DNA of 64,000 bases from Stercorarius parasiticus (Eukaryota > Chordata > Aves > Charadriiformes > Stercorariidae): the NCBI GenBank assembly GCA_013396915.1, contig VWZL01002009.1, positions 49,560-113,559 on the forward strand, written 5' to 3'. The notes under the pieces are model-generated. The model was not told the DNA's origin. It saw only the letters and a list, made by a program, of their open reading frames with translations, and ran no database searches. Numbering within the stretch: position 1 is the first letter of the stretch; each line of letters begins with the position of its first letter. The translations under genes and the position numbers were made by a program. Positions 22,767 through 35,848 of the stretch are shown here, one piece after another.

Positions 22767-24987
22767 TTGCCATTCAAGACGTGCTCGTACAGACCCGCAT
22801 TGTGCAAGTAGTGGTGGGGATTAATTTTGAGCTTCGGGATGCTCACCTGCCCCCTGCAGGCATCCCTCCTGCTGCCCGGCAGCGAGGATGTGGTGGGATG
22901 GGGGTGCTCAGGTTCCCCAAACACTCTGGTAGACCCCCAGCCCCTCCAGCAGTTCTGGGAGCTCCCGAGTCCATGCGTTAAAGCCCAGCAGAGCCAATTT
23001 GGACAGCGAAAACCCGTCGCCGCACTCGGCTCTGGGATTGCCTGTAGCTGATGCGATGCAAATTTGCAGAAGACTGGAGCAAAAGGTTTTCTCCGACTTG
23101 TTATTTCTACCTTGGTGGCAGATGCTTTGGGTGGTGGGGGGGACACGCGCTGCCCATCCTGGCTTTGACAGGATGATGGGCTTTGGCACCTTCTCTTCGC
23201 CAGCTTGGAATTGGTCCATGGGGGGCTTGCAATAAAGTTTAGGGCTTGTGCCTGGCTTATTGTTGGCACTTGATGCTTCTTCTTGTGGTATTTCTTGTCT
23301 CTGGCTTGTGGCTCGCAGCTGCAGCGTGCTGACCTTCACCCTGATGGGGGTAATTATTCTGCCAGCCTCAGAAGTTGGTGAAAGCTAACGCCGGGCTGCA
23401 ATTTGCTTGCAGAGGGAGGCTGAAATCCTTTCCCCCCCCACCTCTGTTTTTCATGTTAGATTGCATTTAGTTGCCGGGTTCGGTGCCTGATTTGCAGGAG
23501 GCAGCTGCAGTTCCTCGTCATCTTTTGTTTTCAGATTGCCTTTTCGGAGATAAATGCAAACATCCACCGAGGAAGGTTGGGCGAGCTCTTCTTTGTAAAG
23601 CTTCACTTGCCTGCCTTTCTGGAGTCCCTGCAAAATGTCAAGCACTCTTTTCCTGTGTCCTAAATGCACCCCTTTACCCAGGTTCCTGGTATTTTGGGGG
23701 TAAGTCCATTTACTCGCAGTTAGGCTGAGTATAGGAGGCTGGATGCCCGTTTCTCGCTGTGTGCCAGTCTGGAGCCCTTGGAAAACTGGACTCTTAGCCC
23801 AAGCAAGACTTATCTGCAATTGCAGATTGCAAAAAAATTGGGCGTTATTGGTGCGGTAACCCAACAACTGGCTATGAAAGTTGAGCAGGACAAAGAAAGT
23901 TCAGGCTGCTCTGTAATGTCAAGGTGAGCAAGGCGATGGCATTTACGTTGGAGATATCCGGGACTCAGGATCTGAGATTAGTGTCAGCTTTCATGTGGCA
24001 AGCTAAATTAGGAATGCAGAGGCTGTCTCTGTTTGTGATACGGGGTTGTTAGGCGCTGCAGGTACTGTCATTCTTATTTAAGGATATATTTAAGGATTAA
24101 CAGTAAGAAGTCCAGCATTAGCAGGAGAGAAATGAATGTTAGCGAGCTTAGGCTTGGAGGGCTTATTTTTGATCATCATCATGTGAGCTGCTTTAGGAGA
24201 GATGAGCTCCAAGATGGGGCCGGGGGGTGAGGGGGGGAGATTCTTGTATTTTTGCAAGAAAAGAAAACGTTTTGCAAGTTTAAATGGAGATCAGAACTTA
24301 GCAACAATGACGGCTGCATGGGTAAAGCCGCGTAACTCCCCGAAGCTGGTGTCTTTGCCAGGCTGAGGATCTGGCTCACAGCATCCAGCCTATTTTTAGC
24401 CTTTTTCTTTTTTTCTTTTTTTAATTTTTCACCCTCTTGCAGAATATGCACGGTGAAACAATGTCTGCAGATTTCTTTGTTCTTTGAAATCGTTCCGGGT
24501 TTTTAATTGGCAACCTTTCTGCTTCGCCTTGATCGCGGTTGACTGCAAGTAGGTTACGTTTGCTCTGCCTGCTTGTCTCAGGCGCTTGGCTGGCTCCGTG
24601 AAGTTCTCTCCTGATGCTGCTCCTTTCGACTGGGTGCAGGCACCAAGGTTTTTCTCGCTGCAAAACATTTTCTTATGTGTAAACTCCACGTTTTGCTTTC
24701 CCTGGCTTTGGCTTTGATCTGTTTGCCCACCAGCACTGGTGCTGGTGAAGAGCTGTTGAAGATTCGCAGCTCTTTGCATCCCAAGATTAGAAAGGCTCCT
24801 CTGAAAACAGAAACGGGCGCAAAGAGTGGGTTGTTGTTTTTTATTTTTATGCAATGAGTTTAGTCAGTTCTGATGGCTGAGGGGCAGAAAGGGGAAGGTC
24901 TCACTGTGCTTTCACCTCTGTTTTAAGGAGTAGCTTAAAATGTGCATCCCGGGCTCCTGTCTGAGGTCTCCACAATTCTTGGATTAT

Positions 24988-25063
24988 GCCCATGGCAGGG
25001 CGGTTGGAACTAGATGATCTTTAAGGTCCCTTCCAACCCAAACCATTCTAAGATTCCATGATT
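24988..25063 (+). mobile_element. CR1 LINE, 3' tail fragment
   Basis: CCCATGGCAGGGCGGTTGGA, CTAGATGATCTTTAAGGTCC and CTTCCAACCCAAACCATTCT are followed by two decayed octamer-like units. This is a very short 5'-truncated insertion. Confidence 0.9.
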
Positions 25064-27511
25064 TTTATTATTTCTAAGTATTAGAATTGTCAGGTCCAGC
25101 TTGACTTTGAGGTGAGTTTGGGTGTGCTGTGGGGTGGGCTTCCACCCTCGCTGTCCGAGCCCTGTGCAAAACCCTTGCTGGCTGCTGGGGTGGGGACCAC
25201 GCAGGTCCAGAGCTCCTTGGGTGCAAGAGGAGAGGGTGGCTGGGCTTGGAGACAGGGGACAGAAGTCGAAAGGGTGCCCAATTTTGTGTTAAGAGCCGAT
25301 GTCGGACCTCACAGTCCACTGGGTGGATGTGTTCACTGCTTAACCAAGCCGGACAAGAAGTGAGTCTCCATTACTGCTTCCTGAAGCTGAAATAATTGCT
25401 ATTATCCCACATAATATTGCGTGACCTACATTTTTTTTAACTTGAAAGCCTCCAGCGCTAATAATTAGTTTGAATTTTGATTTATAAATAAACACATTCA
25501 TATTCTAGTTTTTTAAAACAGGGGAAGAAAGCAATCCCCTCGATAGATGAAATCCCCACCTCTCCCTGCCAGTCTCTGCTTTTCCCCTCTTCCTCTGAAT
25601 TTCGGGAGGGGAGGAAGGAGTGGATTTGCTGGGCTGGGTGAAGGAGGAGGGTTTTGGTGTAATGAGTCTGCTGGGTGTTTTCCTGGAAAACGGCAGGAGC
25701 CTCAGTGCTTGGGAGATGGGGGCCATCTGGATAAACAGGGTCAAGCTCCACGTTGGCAGCAGGGCAGCTTGGCCTCGCCAAAGGAGCCAAGGAGAGCAGC
25801 AGATCGGTGCACAAAAGCGCCTAGCAGAAGGCATGCCCTTCTCCTCCCTGGCTCTCCCAGCACGCTCGGAATTGCCTCTACTTCTCCTCCTCCTCACCAT
25901 CCATCTGTCCTGCCCGGCTGCATCCGAAGGCACGGGAGGCGGCGTTGGCTTTGGGTCAGCGCCTGGGACTTGGCATGCTTGCTCGGGCAGGGGATCATTA
26001 GGCACCAAACGGGTCGGGTGGTAATTAGGAGTCGTGGGGAAGAGAGGACGGTGGCTTGGGGAGATGCGAGCCCAGCTGGGCTGCATCTGGCTCGCAGCTC
26101 CAGGAGGTCGATGCGTGTTGCTGGTGGAGAGCTCGGATCCCGTCCATGGTGGATGGACACCATGAAGGCGATGGCCACTTTCCCTGTGGTTGTGGCGCTG
26201 GAAACACCTCATGATCTGCCTTTCTCCACACACCTCAGGGCTTTCTGTGCTGGAGGTGGAAAATGCAGGAAATTGTCATGGTCATAATGCTTATAGAAAA
26301 TCCTGGTGTCCTCATTCAGTTGTTCCTTGTTGAAGCTTTGCCCTGTATTTCGACTTGGCCTCCGTTTTTCATGGCGCGATATCGTGTGTGAAGGTCCGAT
26401 GGTCTTTTTGGTGGGTTTGGGGTTTTTTTTACTTTTAAGAGAAATAGTGAATGGTAAAACTGACAGAGCTCCGTCTCTGGGAGGTGCATCCTTAACCTGG
26501 ACCAGGTGGTCCCTTCCTACCCGGTACCTACCCGCACCCATCCCTCTCGCTCTTCCATTCACCAGCGGTAGCCCGGTCTTGGGTTGGATCATTGGAGTGT
26601 GTTTTTATAGGCAGATCTCGCAACACAAGTGGTTGCACCTGGGATTTGATCCAAAGCTAATGGGGTAAAAATAAAAAAAACCTGCTCTTCTTATTACAAA
26701 AATCCCCTAAAACACCTAGCTGTGGCAGTGTGTGGGTAATTCCCATTCTGCTCCCAGCTGATGGTGCGCGTATGCCTCGAAGCAAGACAATTGCTAACCT
26801 TTGTCATTTCCTTTGTGGCAAAAAAAAAAAAATAAATATCCAATCGAACTTAATAGGCATGAGACCAATAGAGTTCTGTGGAAATTAGTGTGAAATCCTG
26901 TAGAAAAGGGTTAGACGATGAGGCGGCCCCAGTGGGATCCCACGGGCGAGTTTCACCGTGCCGTGGGAAGGTTTTTGTTCTCTGGTTGCTTTGGTAGCGC
27001 TTGCCCATAAGGTGTTATCCTGAGTGATGCCACTTCAGGTGCTATTTTTATTCAGGAAAATGTCAAATCCTTTCTCGGAACTTAGTGACTTGTCTTGGTA
27101 ATTTCGTGCAGAAACAAGATCTATAAAAATCCCCCTGTTTTCTTGTCAGTAGGCTTTTCTTGTCTATTTTGGATGTAAATATTTTTTAGAATCGGGGAAA
27201 AAATAAATGGGAGCTGCTTTAACAGAACACGAGTGGTGTAGTTTCTCCCCCAGAATGACTCTTGTAGGGCTTCTTGAGGCACAGATGTAAGCGGGGATGT
27301 AACTGTGTGCACTTATATTTATGATACCAGCGCAGCGTCCTTTGACTAGGAGTCCTTGTATGCCGAGATCATATCTGGCTCTGTTCTTTCTTCATGCACT
27401 GTTTCCTAATCTGAAGCCCAGCTCTCTGGGAGCTGGAAATCCAGCGATGAGCAGAGTTATATTTATTTTGCATTGAGGGTGGTAGAGGGGGGACACCTAC
27501 AACCTCCACTT

Positions 27512-27525
27512 CCCCCCCCCCCCCC
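27512..27525. repeat. Homopolymer C run
   Basis: Fourteen consecutive Cs. Its length may be uncertain for sequencing reasons. Confidence 0.85.
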
Positions 27526-28365
27526 TTGAAATTTCTGGCAAAGTTGACATTTCCAACAACAAATAATTGCTTCGGGGAATAACTCATTTCCAAACCTGAG
27601 CCATTGCGAGTCGTTTGCAAATGAAAAAGCAGAAATCATATGGTGCCTCTGATAACACTGAGATACTCCACTCCTGCTTCTGTGCTCGGGGAGGTTGGGG
27701 TTGGTTCATGCAATACCTCAGCCAGCTCCGGAGAGGAGATTTCTCCTCCTGCCTGGTGGGTTCCCACAGATCTGCCCTGTCCTAGAAGGGTTGGAAGCTC
27801 CAGGGGGTCATGGTGGCTGCTTTGGTGGTGATGGAGGAGGAAGAGCAGATGATGGCCGTGATCGGTGTTGACCTCTGCATCCATGCGTTGGGTCTCCCCG
27901 CGAGGTGCAAGAGGAGCAGGGACTTTGAGGAAGGCAGGGACTGGTTTTGGGGTGCTCATACCATCGTTCAGGCAACTGGGCTTTAATGTGTTTTAAGTGC
28001 GATGCAAGGGAAAAGCAAGGCAGGAGCTGCATGGCCCTTCTTGGGAGAGAGTGAGATGATGAGCAGTGTCTCTTCAATCTCAACAAGATCCCCGGAGTCT
28101 GAAGGAGCAAGGCTTGGGCACGAAAGCCAGAGCTGCCCTAATAAAACATTTACTGGGGTTTGGAGACCTGTTCGCTCTGACACGGCGCATACATATTAAA
28201 TGATCAAAGTTTCCATGCCTTCGGAGGAGCCGGCTGCTAATCTAATGCAACCCTTGGGCTTTGCTCACCACTGAGTCTGCATGAAAGCAAACGGCGGCTC
28301 TGTTTTCCTATTTAAAAGATGTCCCAGCTAAGACGGGTGGGTCACAGTTCAGGAAGCAATAGGAT

Positions 28366-28408
28366 CTGGCCTCTCCAACTCAAACCATTCCATGATTCCG
28401 TGATTCTC
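28366..28408 (+). mobile_element. Decayed CR1 3' tail
   Basis: CTGGCCTCTCCAACTCAAAC then CATTCCATGATTCCGTGATT matches the CR1 end (CCCTTCCAACCCAAACCATT then ATTCTATG units) with a few substitutions. Confidence 0.7.
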
Positions 28409-30198
28409 TTAAATGCTTTGGCAAGGAGGGGTTAGGGGTTGAGGATGGGTTAGTCTCCATCTCTCAAGTCCTGTCCACCTCTGACTCTGCTGCAGGCTGT
28501 CTCGGTGCTGCCGTGGTCTTTTCACCCCCTCCTCCTCCTCTTATTCTTGCTCGTCCCCTCCCAAAATTGCTCTGTCCCACATGCCGTTGCCTGACCCACC
28601 AAGGGCTCCGCTGGCTTTTCAAATCCCAGCTTGAGTCGCAAAGTGCTGCTGGGGGATTAAAACCAAAGCAAAGGAGAGAGGGGAAAAACAAAAAAAAACA
28701 AACCAAAATATGCCCCAAACAATCCCACCCTCTTCAGATTTATAAACTGAGCACACACTTGAGCTGGAAGGTGCTGAGGAGAAAAAGGAAAACACAAAGC
28801 CCCCCAGGGTGCTGTTTTTCAAAGCAATGCAGCCCTTTATTTGACTCTTGTTGTAGCTAGCCAGGGAAGCCAGCAGGTAAAAAGCTTGCCGGGGCCGCTC
28901 TTGCAGAGCCACTGGGCTCCCTCGGGCAGCCGCTGGTGCTGAGCCAGCTCAGCACCTCTGCGAACCACCAGCTTACCCCACCGTCTGCTGCTTTTTCAGG
29001 GCAAATACTTCCCCTACCGATCCTCACCGCTCCAGTGGTTTGGGACTGATGGGTTTGGCTTTCTGCTTGGTCACAGCATCTTTTCTGCTTCTCGAGCATC
29101 TCCCGCATCTTTCATGTAATTCCTTAACTCGTTTCCATTTACTGACGGTCCTTTTCTTTTAAGGTGCTCAAATCTGTTTGATCATCAACAAATTTCTCTT
29201 TCCGTTTCTCTGATAAAAATTTAAATCTGGGCACTTTTTGAAGGTTTCCTCCCCCCACACACTTTATCTTTCTCCTTCCATGCTCGGTGGGGAGTCAGCC
29301 CTTTTCTGGGAAAACAAAATAAATAAATAAAAATTAGAGTTCAAAGTGTGACATCTCCTCTTAAAAAGAAGAGGAGGGTGAGGAGAAGGGGGGAAAAAAA
29401 CCCCAACCAAACAACTACCACCATATATTCTTACAGATGTGACATCAAAATGGAAAACTATAAAGGACGTGTTTTTCAAAGACTCGTATGGGGACTTGGT
29501 TCAGTGGGAAACAGGCAACCAAAGTCTCTCCTGGTGCTTTGAAAGGGTGTCCTCGAGCCACCACAATCCTGTTGTAGCCAAACACGTACTGCAGGCAGCT
29601 GTGTGGGGAGCGCAGGGTGCTGCGGTCCCCAAGGAGGACTGGGATGGGTCACTGGTGAAAGGTGGGTGATGGGGATGGTATTGGGAGATGAGGATGAAAC
29701 AGCAGAAGAGGCTGGGGCTGCAGGAGCCCACTCGGTGACAGCTGTTCACCAGAACCTGCTGTGTCCTTGCGTCACCTTGGCATCTGCATCCGTGTCTCCC
29801 AGCATAGAGGCGTCTCCTTCCTTGCTCGTTTTTGGGAAGGAGTCGTGATGGGAGATAGAGTAGGAAAACAACCATTAGGAGGGGATACTGCCCAGGGCAG
29901 GACCGCAGAGCTGTGGGATGTCAGCTCCTTCTGCATCTTGGTGACGGCCACCGGCGTTTGGGGTGTGAGGAGGTAGAGGAGGTAGTGCGGGGAGCAAGAG
30001 CTGCTGACCCTGCCAAAAGCTGCTAGGATGGCCTCTGGTTTCCCACCCAGCCTGGAATTGCACTGTGGAAAACACGCATGGGTTGGTCCTCGTGATGCTG
30101 TGGAGCTGCCAGAGCAGCAGTCTGGTCTGGGGTCTGCCCGCACAGCTGAGCAGCATCTGGGAAGTTCTGCGGGGTGGCAGATGTGTGAGCGGCATGCT

Positions 30199-30212
30199 GT
30201 TGCCCAGGTAAC
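30199..30212. promoter_or_regulatory. RFX X-box consensus match
   Basis: GTTGCCCAGGTAAC fits the X-box pattern GTNRCC, two-base spacer, RGYAAC at every fixed position. In vertebrates RFX factors bind such sites in ciliary and neuronal gene control regions. One isolated match in a long intron can occur by chance. Confidence 0.4.
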
Positions 30213-31597
30213 TGCCTTTTCCTCCCCTGAATCCTGATTATTTGGTTTCTCACCATAACCCTGTTGGGGCCCTGTGACTTATTTCATCTCATCCAAACCC
30301 ACTGGCACCTTTGGCTTCCCTTTGGCAAGCGCTGCCTCCCAGCCCGGGGAGGGTGGTGGGTCAGGACCTGGGCACAGTTGAAGCTGAGACATTGTGGGGA
30401 GGTGGACGTCGCCCCCACCACGCTGGGACCTGTCAAACAAGCTACTGTAGAGCTTTGAGCAGCCATGATGTTCTCCAGGGGTCTCATCCAGCCCAGCGAC
30501 TGTGCGTAAAAGGTCCAATGTGCCTGTGGTAGTGCTGTAGCTTCAGGTGGACATCTGCTTGGCGTTTCAGCTGGCTTCCTGGAGGCAAAGGCTGTTGGAC
30601 TCAAGCAGCAGCAGTTGTATGTCATTAATTGAAATAAAGGGATTTCCCAGATGCCTGTGAAACCTCTTGGCTGGCCCCAGTACAAAGGGAGCAGCATCAC
30701 AGTGAGGCAGTCATGTACAAAGCGAGCTCATCTCTGGGTTTGCGTGTGTTCAAGGTCAGCAGAGCGTCTCTGCTGCAGGCAAATACCTGTAGGTGCAGAG
30801 ACCAGCCCCGTATTTTGTGTTCCTGTGTTCTAGGAGAACTCATAACAGTCAGGAAAAAAAGGACCAGCGCCAAGTCCCACAGCTCCCAGCATGCAGAAGC
30901 CTTTCCCCAGCTCCAGGCAGGTGACTGTCAGGGGCGCAGAAGGCTTTAGGAGGTTGAATGATGTTTCAGACAATAGTTTCTCCTCTATCACTTCATCAGC
31001 TTCTTCACCTTTCCTGAGTTATCCTCAGCGCAAACGCCTTCCCCAAAGATTTTTTTCCTTAAAAACCATCTCACTCACCATCAGTGCTCATGGAGCATCC
31101 TGGCTGCATCCCCCAGATGCAGATGTCTGGGGACACCCTTCTGCAGCCCATAGCTGTGACAGCTGAGTGCTTTCAGCAATGCCAGAGACAACTGCCTGAT
31201 GCAATCAATGACTTCTTTTGGGGTAGAGGAGCTGCAATTAATCTCTGCTTGTCTTTATGGCTTTTTGTCGTCTTCCTGGCAGCTAAACTGCTTGTGCAGA
31301 GGGAAAGGTGTCCATTTAATGGTGGGGACCCTTGCCTGGTGAGGAGGCACCAGGTAACCTTTTGTTTCTGAGATGCTCATCCAAATACTTGTTGTCCAAC
31401 GTGTCTCTGGTGGATGTCCAGCACTCAGTGGGCGGCACGAAGAGGGAGCTTTCTTGGTTTGCAGCTGATGGAGCGTGGGGCGGGCTTGTGCCCAGCGAGG
31501 TGCTAAAGTCTTGGGGAATGGTTGTCTCGCTGTGAATCGGTCCCTTGCTCCTGCTCCGGCTGCCTCACCTTGGATTAATTACAGTACAATGCAATGT

Positions 31598-31763
31598 ACA
31601 TTTATATGGTGTCTGCACAAGTGTCTCAGGGCCCTTTGCAATCTGAAAAATCTAATTAAGGCGCAGCCTCCAACATGAATGCTTATCACCGAAATGTGTA
31701 CAGCGAGACAGAGGCGGCATGCCTCCGCGGCTCAACCAGGAGCTGAATCCACACTCTCCTGGC
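31598..31763 (-). mobile_element. Old MIR-like SINE remnant (reverse)
   Basis: On the + strand the order is ACATTTATATGGTGTCTGCA, CTCAGGGCCCTTTGCAATCT, TAATTAAGGCGCAGCCTCC, TACAGCGAGACAGAGGCGG and AACCAGGAGCTGAATCCACA. This follows, in reverse, the MIR/L2-type 3' tail (genome-wide form GCGCTTTGAGATCC), the deletion-prone middle, and the core. The divergence is high, so the insertion predates the CR1 copies. The family call is from memory of the MIR consensus. Confidence 0.6.
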
Positions 31764-32214
31764 ATTATTAATTACTCAATGCTTGGTGTCTGAGACACCG
31801 ATCGATAGCGTGGGCCTGGTTAGATAGTGAGCTTGAAGTGAGCGTGAGGGAGCAGAAGATAACCATCAGCTAGAAACCCAGCGGAGGCTGTTCTTGGCCT
31901 GGGAGGAGGAGGAGTTGCTTTGCAGAGACATGTGCGGTGGCAGCACATGTTTACGGGCGACTTTGATGCTGGAAGGTTATTTATGCAATGCAGAAAGACG
32001 TCGGCGATATTGAATTTTGGCCTGGGGAAGGTCCTGCCTTGGGGACCAGGCTGGTGATGGACGCAGCATCGTTCTGCCAGGTTTGCTGCAAAACTTCTTT
32101 GGCCTTTTAAGTTGTTCTCACGAGTGGCACCAGCTGTTGGGAACGCCACAAGTGAGACGAAAGCGTAAATAACCAGGGGAAAAGGGAAAGGAAATGTGAA
32201 GTGGCCCTTTAAAT

Positions 32215-32345
32215 ACGAGCCTCCAGAGCCCGGAGCCCAACTAGCATTCCCTCAAGTATTCAAATGAGATTGCAGCATCAGATTGGTATGCATTAGGCTG
32301 GTCTCAATGAAAATTAACATGTAATTGCTTCAAATGAAGTAAGTG
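32215..32345. promoter_or_regulatory. Candidate conserved non-coding block
   Basis: AT-rich unique sequence with a repeated TTCAAATGA (32260 and 32330), GGTATGCATTAGG and AACATGTAATTGC. Such clustered TAAT and ATGCAT cores are common in neural enhancers. The assignment is from composition alone. Confidence 0.25.
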
Positions 32346-33963
32346 AGGAGGTAATCTGTTCTTAAATTGGATTCGCAGGATTTTGTGGTACCATAATGCA
32401 GCTGTGAAATGAAATATATTTTAAGGATGATGTCCTCTAGGGGAGAAGGGAGGAAAAGGCGGGGGTCTGTACTGGGAAGGGTCCTTCCCCTCCCTCCCTC
32501 CCTTGTTTTTGGTCTCATTAGTGCCGTTTTATAAATGGGGAGAGGGTATTGGTGCGAGTGGCATGGCTGGAGAAGGTCCCATTGCTTTTGGCTCCGTCAT
32601 ATTTCCTTCCTTGATGTCCCTTCTGTCCATCCTCTCCTCCTGCTTGGTTCTCCAGCTTCCTTGTGGCACCAGTGTTCCCTCCGGGACCTTCTCTCACAGA
32701 TATATCCCCATTCCATTGTGATGGGAGGTCATGAGATGAGTGCTTGGACTTGGTTTATGTGGCAAACAACTTTCTGCTTATGCGATGGGGGAAGATCTGG
32801 CTATGCGGTGGCTTTTAAGTGTCTGTAAGAAGCTGTGTAGGTTCTTGCTAGGGACCTGGTTTCTATCGGGAGATAAATGTCAGAGCAAGAGGCACAGGTT
32901 ACCTTCTTGTCTTGGCCACTTGTGACCATGGATGGGGAAGCCTCTTCTTCTTCCAAAAGGGAAGGTCCTCTCCCCATCACCCTGGGACCTGCTGCAGCAC
33001 TGCAAGGCTTGGGGATTCATCCCCAAAGGCTTGGGATGCCCTGTTTCTCCCATGCAGTGTTGTGTCACCTGGGCCACCTCTCTATTTTAATTCCAAGGGT
33101 GTGCTCATTGTCCTCTTTCTGTCCATCTCTGCCCATCTGCCCGGAGAAGCAATATGAGCTTGGGTGTTGCCATGAAATTGCAATTAGGAGGGTGAGGGAG
33201 AACTGGTGTAGGAAGGTGACATGGTAACCTGCAATTATTCTCAGACTACAAGTATACAGAGAGTGTGTAGAGGAATAGACTTGCTACAGGTAGACACGGG
33301 TGGTCAACGACAGCCAGTACCAGCGCAAGCTCCCCCCGTCTCCCCATCACAGCCCTGTGTTGCAGTGTCTGCTGGAGAGCTCTGCCAGTGCCTTGAAAAC
33401 CTGATGCTTGATCTTCTGCTCTTCCCTGGGTTGATTTCCCTGAGTTTTCCCTGTCAGTGCACTTCATCCCTCTGTTTGGAGCTCCTACTTGCCCCCTGCA
33501 CCTCCTGTCCCGCTGTCTCCTGACCCACAGCATCCTTTAGCAGCTGGCTCCTGCCCCCTCATTCCTCTCTGCAGTCCTGGCCCCTCACCGTTCCTGTTTA
33601 GTGCCTCAACTTCTAAGGAAAAGCCACTTTAGTGATAATTTCCCACTTGTAATAAGTTAAGTGCATCGCTTCCTTTAGAATACATTTTCAGTGCAGTTAA
33701 GCTCAGCAGTCCCTTGCCTGTGTGCTTAGTTAAATGCGCTCCTTTGCAGACCGTTGGGGTAGATGGCATCGCTTTATTCCTGGGCCATTAGTGTCAATTG
33801 CGCAAAGCAGAACCGGGATTTATTCAGGGGGCACAGCTCGTAATTGAGCGAGTTCAGCGCCGGGGATCGGCGCTAACTGCTGGGAGTGCAGCCTGGAGGA
33901 ACTTCCCTGTGGGGCTGGAGGAGGAGAGCGGGAGTTGCGGGGAGGGCCAGAAGGATAGGGAGT

Positions 33964-34600
33964 TCATAGAATCACAGAATGGTTAGAGTTTGAAGGGAAC
34001 TTAAAGACCACCTCGTCCCACCCTCCTGCCCCGGGCAGGGACACCTCCCACCAGACCAGGTTGCTCCAAGCCCCGTCCAACCTGGCCTCGAACACCCCCA
34101 GGGATGGGGCATCCACAGCTTCTCTGGGCAACCTGGGCCAGGGGCTCACCACCCTCACAGCAAAGAATTTCTTCCCAATATCCAACCTAAATCTCCCCTC
34201 TTTCAGTTTAAAACCCTTCCCTCTCGTCCCATGGCTCCCCTCCCTGATCCAGAGTCCCTCCCCAGCTTTCCTGGAGCCCCTTTAGGGACTGGAAGGGGCT
34301 GGAAGGTCTCCCCGGAGCCTCCTCTTCTCCAGGCTGAACCCCCCCAACTCTCTCAGCCTGTCCTCACAGCAGAGGGGCTCCAGCCCTCCCAGCATCTCCG
34401 GGGCCTCCTCTGGCCCTGCTCCAACAGCTCCGTGTCCTTCTGTTGTTGATGGCCCCAGAGCTGGAGGCAGCACTGCAGCGGGGAGACCCTGCAGAATCCC
34501 CCCCCCTTGCCCTGCTGCCCACGCTGCTGGGGATGCAGCCCAGGCTGCAGGGGGCTTTCTGGGCTGCGAGCGTTGGGGTGTCTTGAGTGGCTCAACCTGG
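33964..34600 (-). mobile_element. CR1 LINE fragment (reverse orientation, about 640 bp, longest in the window)
   Basis: It begins TCATAGAATCACAGAATGG and proceeds through GACACCTCCCACCAGACCAG, CCACAGCTTCTCTGGGCAAC, CAATATCCAACCTAAATCTC, CTCCTCTTCTCCAGGCTGAA, CCTCCCAGCATCTCCGGGGC and a GC-rich block with GGGGATGCAGCCCAGGCTGC. In the element's own orientation this is the 3' UTR preceded by the end of ORF2. The upstream boundary near 34600 is blurred. Confidence 0.94.
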
Positions 34601-35848
34601 GGTTTGCAGGTGGCGAAGGAGCATTTTTCTAGGGAAAAGTGCATAGCAAGGAGAGATCTCACCAGGGTTTTGGAGGCAGAGAGAGGAGACGACTTCTCCA
34701 CTCCTCCTTAGAGGAGGAAACTTTATTTTACAGGGTTTAAACCGCTCTGTAACACTTGGAGGGCAAGGATTGGGGTCATTACGGAGTTATTCTCTTCTTG
34801 TGGCGTTTCCACACCTCCTTTTGAAAGCCTCTCCAGACAAGCTGCCAGAGCCTGGACCTGGTCTGAGGTGGTGCCTTGCAGGAGGGAGGACCCTTTTGTA
34901 GGTAAGTCTGGAAGATGGCCGGGGAAGGAGTGACTTTTGCTGGGGGTTGTTTGCCTGCTGGCATCCAGAAGCCCCACAAGCAGTTACTTGGGCTGTGGGA
35001 ACACAAAAAAAAGGAGAAAATCAGGAGGAACACGATGTCCCTGGAGCTCAGCACAGCATCCTGGCACTGCAGGAGCTCCCTGTCGGGGTGACATTTCATT
35101 AGTAAACCGGCCGTGTCCCCACACAGCTGCCTACAGGTGGTCAGGTGCTGGCATCACCTCCCCTTCCCTGGTGTCATTAGCACTTTTGGAGGGCACCCAA
35201 AGCAGATGTGGGGCAGGAGCATGCTGGGGTGCCGCTCTGGGGTCAGCCGCGGGGGTGGGAGCCTAGGTTAGGGACACGTTTCCTCGTCGCGTGGTCCCGG
35301 AGCAGCTGCTCTCATTGATGTGGTGTGGCACGCTCCAAGAGGAAAGATGCTATAGATGCGCGGAGCCCTGTTGTTAGCAGAGACAATGGGAGGATAAATA
35401 GAAAGGCTGGATGAGGCGAGCACGGGAGCAGGGGACTTGGAAAGGTGCTAGTGCGCTTGCTGCATTGCAGAGAGATAAAGGCTTTTCCAGACGAGCCATC
35501 CCCGCCTGCTGCATCACGACCTGCCCGCTTCGCACCAGTGCCAGCCTGGGGGTCTCCGGGGACCGGTGGGAAGTTGGGTGGATGTAGAGATGCTCGTGGG
35601 ACTCCTGGCTGCTCCGTGCCCTGCCCCGCGCTCGGTCAGCGGGCTGTAAAGTGGGATCTCGGGCTCTTTTTGCAGCTCTCCCTTCCTCCCCAGTCCAGTT
35701 TCCTCCTGTTTCCTTGGCGTTTGCCAAGCTCGGCTCGGGTGGTATACTGGGAGTTGTTTGCAGCTCTGCGAATCCCGGGCAATGAACCAAGGCGGATCTT
35801 TTCGAGCCCGGTTTATTATTATTAATGTAATTAGTGTGAATCATTTGC

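Larger units (their letters stand above)
22767..33963. other. Intron segment without a gene
   Basis: Largely unique. It contains CR1 tails at 24988 and 28366, a G-rich run at 24216-24237, the C run at 27512, the X-box at 30199, the MIR-like copy at 31598 and the AT-rich block at 32215. Overlapping long frames on both strands at 25505-26287 reflect a low stop-codon density in GC-rich DNA, not a gene. Confidence 0.7.

Noticed and set aside
25505..26287. Two overlapping frames of more than 240 codons on opposite strands
   Set aside because: Both are low-complexity in amino acid content without known motifs. Mutual overlap points to a stop-poor GC-rich stretch.
33964..34701. Open frames over the 34-kb region on the minus strand
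   Set aside because: They are translations of a CR1 fragment's 3' region, not a host gene.
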